This document shows, in pieces, positions 36,123 through 38,686 of a stretch of 38,686 nucleotides of DNA. A model generated the notes under the pieces. The model saw nothing but the letters and a program-made list of their open reading frames with translations, was not told the DNA's origin and did no database searches. The translations under genes were made by a program, and so were the position numbers. Where the stretch lies: positions 1-38,686 of IMG/VR virus record IMGVR_UViG_3300048837_001082; one strand, written 5' to 3'. The stretch comes from a virus. Numbering within the stretch: position 1 is the first letter of the stretch; each line of letters begins with the position of its first letter.

Positions 36123-38438
36123 GTGCCAAGCCAAGAAACTGTAACACAATTTGACACGCTCGATCTCTTCAGCACCAAGACGACGTTCGCTGATGAGGAC
36201 AACGTCTTTCTCTACGTCTACGACACCAACGAAGCGGCCGAAGCCAACAAGCCGGGGAAGATCGCACTCAGTGCTCTAGAGGCGTTGATCGGTGGAGGTG
36301 GAGGCGGAGGCGGTGGTGATCTGCTCGCGGCGAACAACCTGAGCGATGTGGACAACGCAGCGACTGCTCGCGGCAATCTCGGGCTCACGATCGGCACGCA
36401 CGTGCAAGCGTACAGCGCCCACCTCGACGCGCTCGCTGCGGCCGCGAAAACGGCTGGCAATTTCTTGGTCGGCGACGGCTTAACGTGGGTTGTGGCGTCT
36501 GGTGGGACGGCTCGCTCGCTGTTGGGAGTGGATGGGACGGGGATCGCGTCGCTGCTTGATTCGGAGTTGTCGAATACGCGATGGCGTCAAGGATTCATCA
36601 ACGAAACGGGAGCGATCGAGAACAAGACCACGGGACAAATCTACATTCCAGTTGCTAATACTGACGCTGCCCGTGGTACAGCCCTGACTACAGCACTCGG
36701 TGCCGTGGACAATAATCAAACCATTGCTCTTGGCTCGGGCTTCACGTATGTCCCGGCTGCGAAGCTCACGGTCGAGAAAAACATTCGGCTGCGAGGCAAC
36801 GGCTCGTGCATCAAACGCGGAGCAGCTCAAACCGATTGGGTCTTGTGCATTGACGCGCAGGCGGGCGGCACGGCGTTCGTGAACGACCTGGAGGTCCATG
36901 GAAACTATGGGATCGTGGAGCTAGTGTCGGGATCGGAAAGTCGCGGGGAAGGCATCCGTCTATCGGGTGCGGGAAAGATTATCGCCACCAACGTCTATTC
37001 CCATGACTCGCCAATCAAGGCTGCTGCGCAAGCCGCATCGGTGGACGATGCGGCGGTCAATTTCTTCGTGCTGGGATCGGGCCATAAGAAGCTGGTGAAC
37101 TGCGTCGCCGACAATCCAAGCTACGCGAACTATCGCATCCAGGCGACGACGTGCGAGTTCCTTGGCTGTGATTCGTTCGTCACGACGTTCACCGGAAACT
37201 ACGGCCGGTTTTATGTGATGGACGGCGCAGCGATCAAGAGCTGCACGATCAACGGCGGTACGTGGCAGACGGCCGCGGAGATGAAGATCAACGCCAATTT
37301 CGATCCAAGCACCGATGGCTCGCTGTGGTGTGAGCGGCTCACAGTCAGCAACATCGTGATGGACTTTGGCACGGGACACACGATGCCCGACGGCGATAGC
37401 TTTATTAAGTTCGACAACTGCCGCTATGTGCTCGTCAGCAACATCATTCAGACGCACTCGGTGCCGTTCGCACCGCATCCTACGTTGCCACTCAGCGAAC
37501 CAGGCACGGGCTTTAAGTGGTGGCTACCCACGCGAGGCGTGCGCGAGTCGTTGTTCACGGTCGGCTCATGCAATGAAGTCCACTTTGAGAACATTGTGGC
37601 TGATGGCTACGTGAAACTATCGGGCTCCACGGGTGGGCCGTACATGGCCAAGGTCTCAATGAAGAACTGCGTTTGGGGAGCGAACGCGCACATTCCGTTC
37701 GGCATCGAGAACTGCAATCACGCGCGGCACATCATCATCGAGGACTGCTCGTTCTTCCATATCACGGGATCGGGTGGGACCGTCAAGATTTTCGACAACA
37801 CGCACACGATCGCTCCCAGCCCCGTGTCCACGCAGGAGCAAAAGATCGAGATCAGAGGGAAGTGCTACATTGCCACGGTGTGGACATCGAACCACGGGTT
37901 CCTTTTCTCGGACTGCAAGAAGATCGGCGACGTATCACTGGACGACATCGATCTGATCGACATGAACACGGACGACCACGTGGCACAAGAATCGGCGAAC
38001 TACTGGATGGAGAGCGATGCAGACGACGACGTGGCCTATGCCGCTCCCACGCCTGCGTCCGGTCCGACCGATGGACATCACACGTTCGTCCTCGCATCGC
38101 CGCAGCTGCGGCTGATGGCCACACCACGGCCAGCTGATCCCTACACCGCACTACTCGGCCGCAACGTGTTCCGCACTTGGGACTACACTGACGAGAAGTT
38201 CGTGAACGGTGAGCTGTGTACGCTCGCCGACTCGGGCACGTATGCGAACACTCACCGCACGCCGACCGACCCCGGCGTGGAAACGGGCGACTGGTTCAGC
38301 TCAGTGACGGCTGAGCCAGGAGCACGCATTGTCAACCTCGGCGGCGGTGCGGGCGGTAACGGCTACGCGAACTTCTGGCTAGCGAACGCGGCCGGTGATC
38401 TGATCGAAGACCCCTCTATTCGGAGCGATAGCGCCTGA
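36123..38438 (+). CDS. Tail fibre/spike protein, beta-helix-like
   Basis: 771 aa, GTG start at 36123 with AAGGAA upstream. The N-terminal part is virion-attachment-like, then a nine-Gly run (about residues 57-65). The classical fibre motif NNLSDVDNAATARGNLGL follows. The central 200-600 region has repeated short strands typical of right-handed beta-helix spikes (IRLRGNG, IIATNVYSHDS, NCVADNPSYANY, ENIVADGYVKL). It probably binds or degrades host surface polysaccharide. The C-terminal part is a separate domain (DYTDEKFVNGELCTLADSG). Confidence 0.85.
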   Translation: MPSQETVTQFDTLDLFSTKTTFADEDNVFLYVYDTNEAAEANKPGKIALSALEALIGGGGGGGGGDLLAANNLSDVDNAATARGNLGLTIGTHVQAYSAHLDALAAAAKTAGNFLVGDGLTWVVASGGTARSLLGVDGTGIASLLDSELSNTRWRQGFINETGAIENKTTGQIYIPVANTDAARGTALTTALGAVDNNQTIALGSGFTYVPAAKLTVEKNIRLRGNGSCIKRGAAQTDWVLCIDAQAGGTAFVNDLEVHGNYGIVELVSGSESRGEGIRLSGAGKIIATNVYSHDSPIKAAAQAASVDDAAVNFFVLGSGHKKLVNCVADNPSYANYRIQATTCEFLGCDSFVTTFTGNYGRFYVMDGAAIKSCTINGGTWQTAAEMKINANFDPSTDGSLWCERLTVSNIVMDFGTGHTMPDGDSFIKFDNCRYVLVSNIIQTHSVPFAPHPTLPLSEPGTGFKWWLPTRGVRESLFTVGSCNEVHFENIVADGYVKLSGSTGGPYMAKVSMKNCVWGANAHIPFGIENCNHARHIIIEDCSFFHITGSGGTVKIFDNTHTIAPSPVSTQEQKIEIRGKCYIATVWTSNHGFLFSDCKKIGDVSLDDIDLIDMNTDDHVAQESANYWMESDADDDVAYAAPTPASGPTDGHHTFVLASPQLRLMATPRPADPYTALLGRNVFRTWDYTDEKFVNGELCTLADSGTYANTHRTPTDPGVETGDWFSSVTAEPGARIVNLGGGAGGNGYANFWLANAAGDLIEDPSIRSDSA

Positions 38439-38686
38439 TGCCCAAACTATCCGACCAACATGCAAAGATCTGGCAGATGTCTCGCGACAGTGGATCCAGC
38501 ACGCTCAACACGGGACTGCTCGCGTCGTGGCCCATGCTCGAGATCGGGGAAGTGGATCGCAAGGACTACGGAGCGAACGAGTTTGATTTCGCGAACACCG
38601 GAGGCTCCAATGCGACGGGCGGCGGTACGCGCTTCGAGTGGTACGACGACGATTACATGGCGATTGCTTACGGTGACGCTGGTGCG
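38438..38686 (+). CDS. Truncated gene at window end (83 codons seen)
   Basis: ATG 38438 overlaps the fibre stop (TGATG) and the frame is open to the window edge. It reads MPKLSDQHAKIWQMSRDSGS and later FANTGGSNATGGGTRFEWYD. Probably another fibre-associated structural protein; too short to assign. Confidence 0.7.
   Translation, partial: MPKLSDQHAKIWQMSRDSGSSTLNTGLLASWPMLEIGEVDRKDYGANEFDFANTGGSNATGGGTRFEWYDDDYMAIAYGDAGA

Overview
This window looks like the left part of a long-tailed (siphovirus-like) phage genome, most simply a prophage, joined on its left to a short piece of bacterial chromosome. The first 290 bases hold two arrays of degenerate heptanucleotide repeats and a leftward hairpin terminator. 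They are followed by a tRNA-Leu(CAG) gene. From there to the end the DNA is almost solidly coding, nearly all on the + strand, with many ATGA-type stop/start overlaps, as in a phage. tRNA genes are common integration sites, so the tRNA is the likely left boundary. No integrase gene and no second copy of the tRNA 3' end were seen, so integration is an inference. The host is probably a planctomycete-like bacterium. That rests on the heptamer arrays, a Cys/Tyr-rich secreted protein style and overall composition, and is only a moderate-to-low confidence judgement.

Layout. (1) 455-3385: small accessory genes, including two leftward ones, a helix-turn-helix (excisionase-type) regulator bracketed by matching GTGT-N6-ACAC dyads, small membrane proteins and a zinc-binding protein. 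(2) 3492-8053: an AP2/HNH-type protein, a phage-borne CsrA, and a recombination/DNA-modification block (RecE-like PDDEXK nuclease, a conserved LNK-motif protein, a RuvC-like resolvase, a C5 cytosine methyltransferase with a long second reading frame, a zinc-ribbon protein). (3) 8133-14410: small phage genes, including a zinc-ribbon + Nmad1-type protein, an ASCH-like protein, an XRE regulator, and a replication initiator gene that carries a lambda-like origin (six helically phased iterons plus a C/A pentamer tract) inside its own coding sequence. (4) 14538-18452: a secreted protein and a probable lysis region: holin-like protein, membrane proteins, a subtilisin-type serine protease, a lipoprotein and a membrane/coiled-coil protein. 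No peptidoglycan hydrolase was recognised. (5) 18650-29020: small and large (GpA-type) terminase, portal, S49-type prohead protease with a nested scaffold start, decoration protein, major capsid protein, connectors and tail tube. (6) 29032-38686: tail assembly proteins with a -1 frameshift site just before the tape-measure gene, tape measure, tail-tip proteins, a beta-helix-like tail fibre and a truncated final gene.

The order packaging, head, connectors, tube, frameshifted chaperone, tape measure, tip, fibre is the classical lambda-like order. It supports function calls for proteins whose sequences alone are not recognisable. Several early genes are preceded by structured gaps, some ending in T-runs (near 1970-2023, 3391-3474, 8070-8115, 8853-8965 and 9344-9396). 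These suggest that the long early transcript is punctuated by terminators or attenuators.
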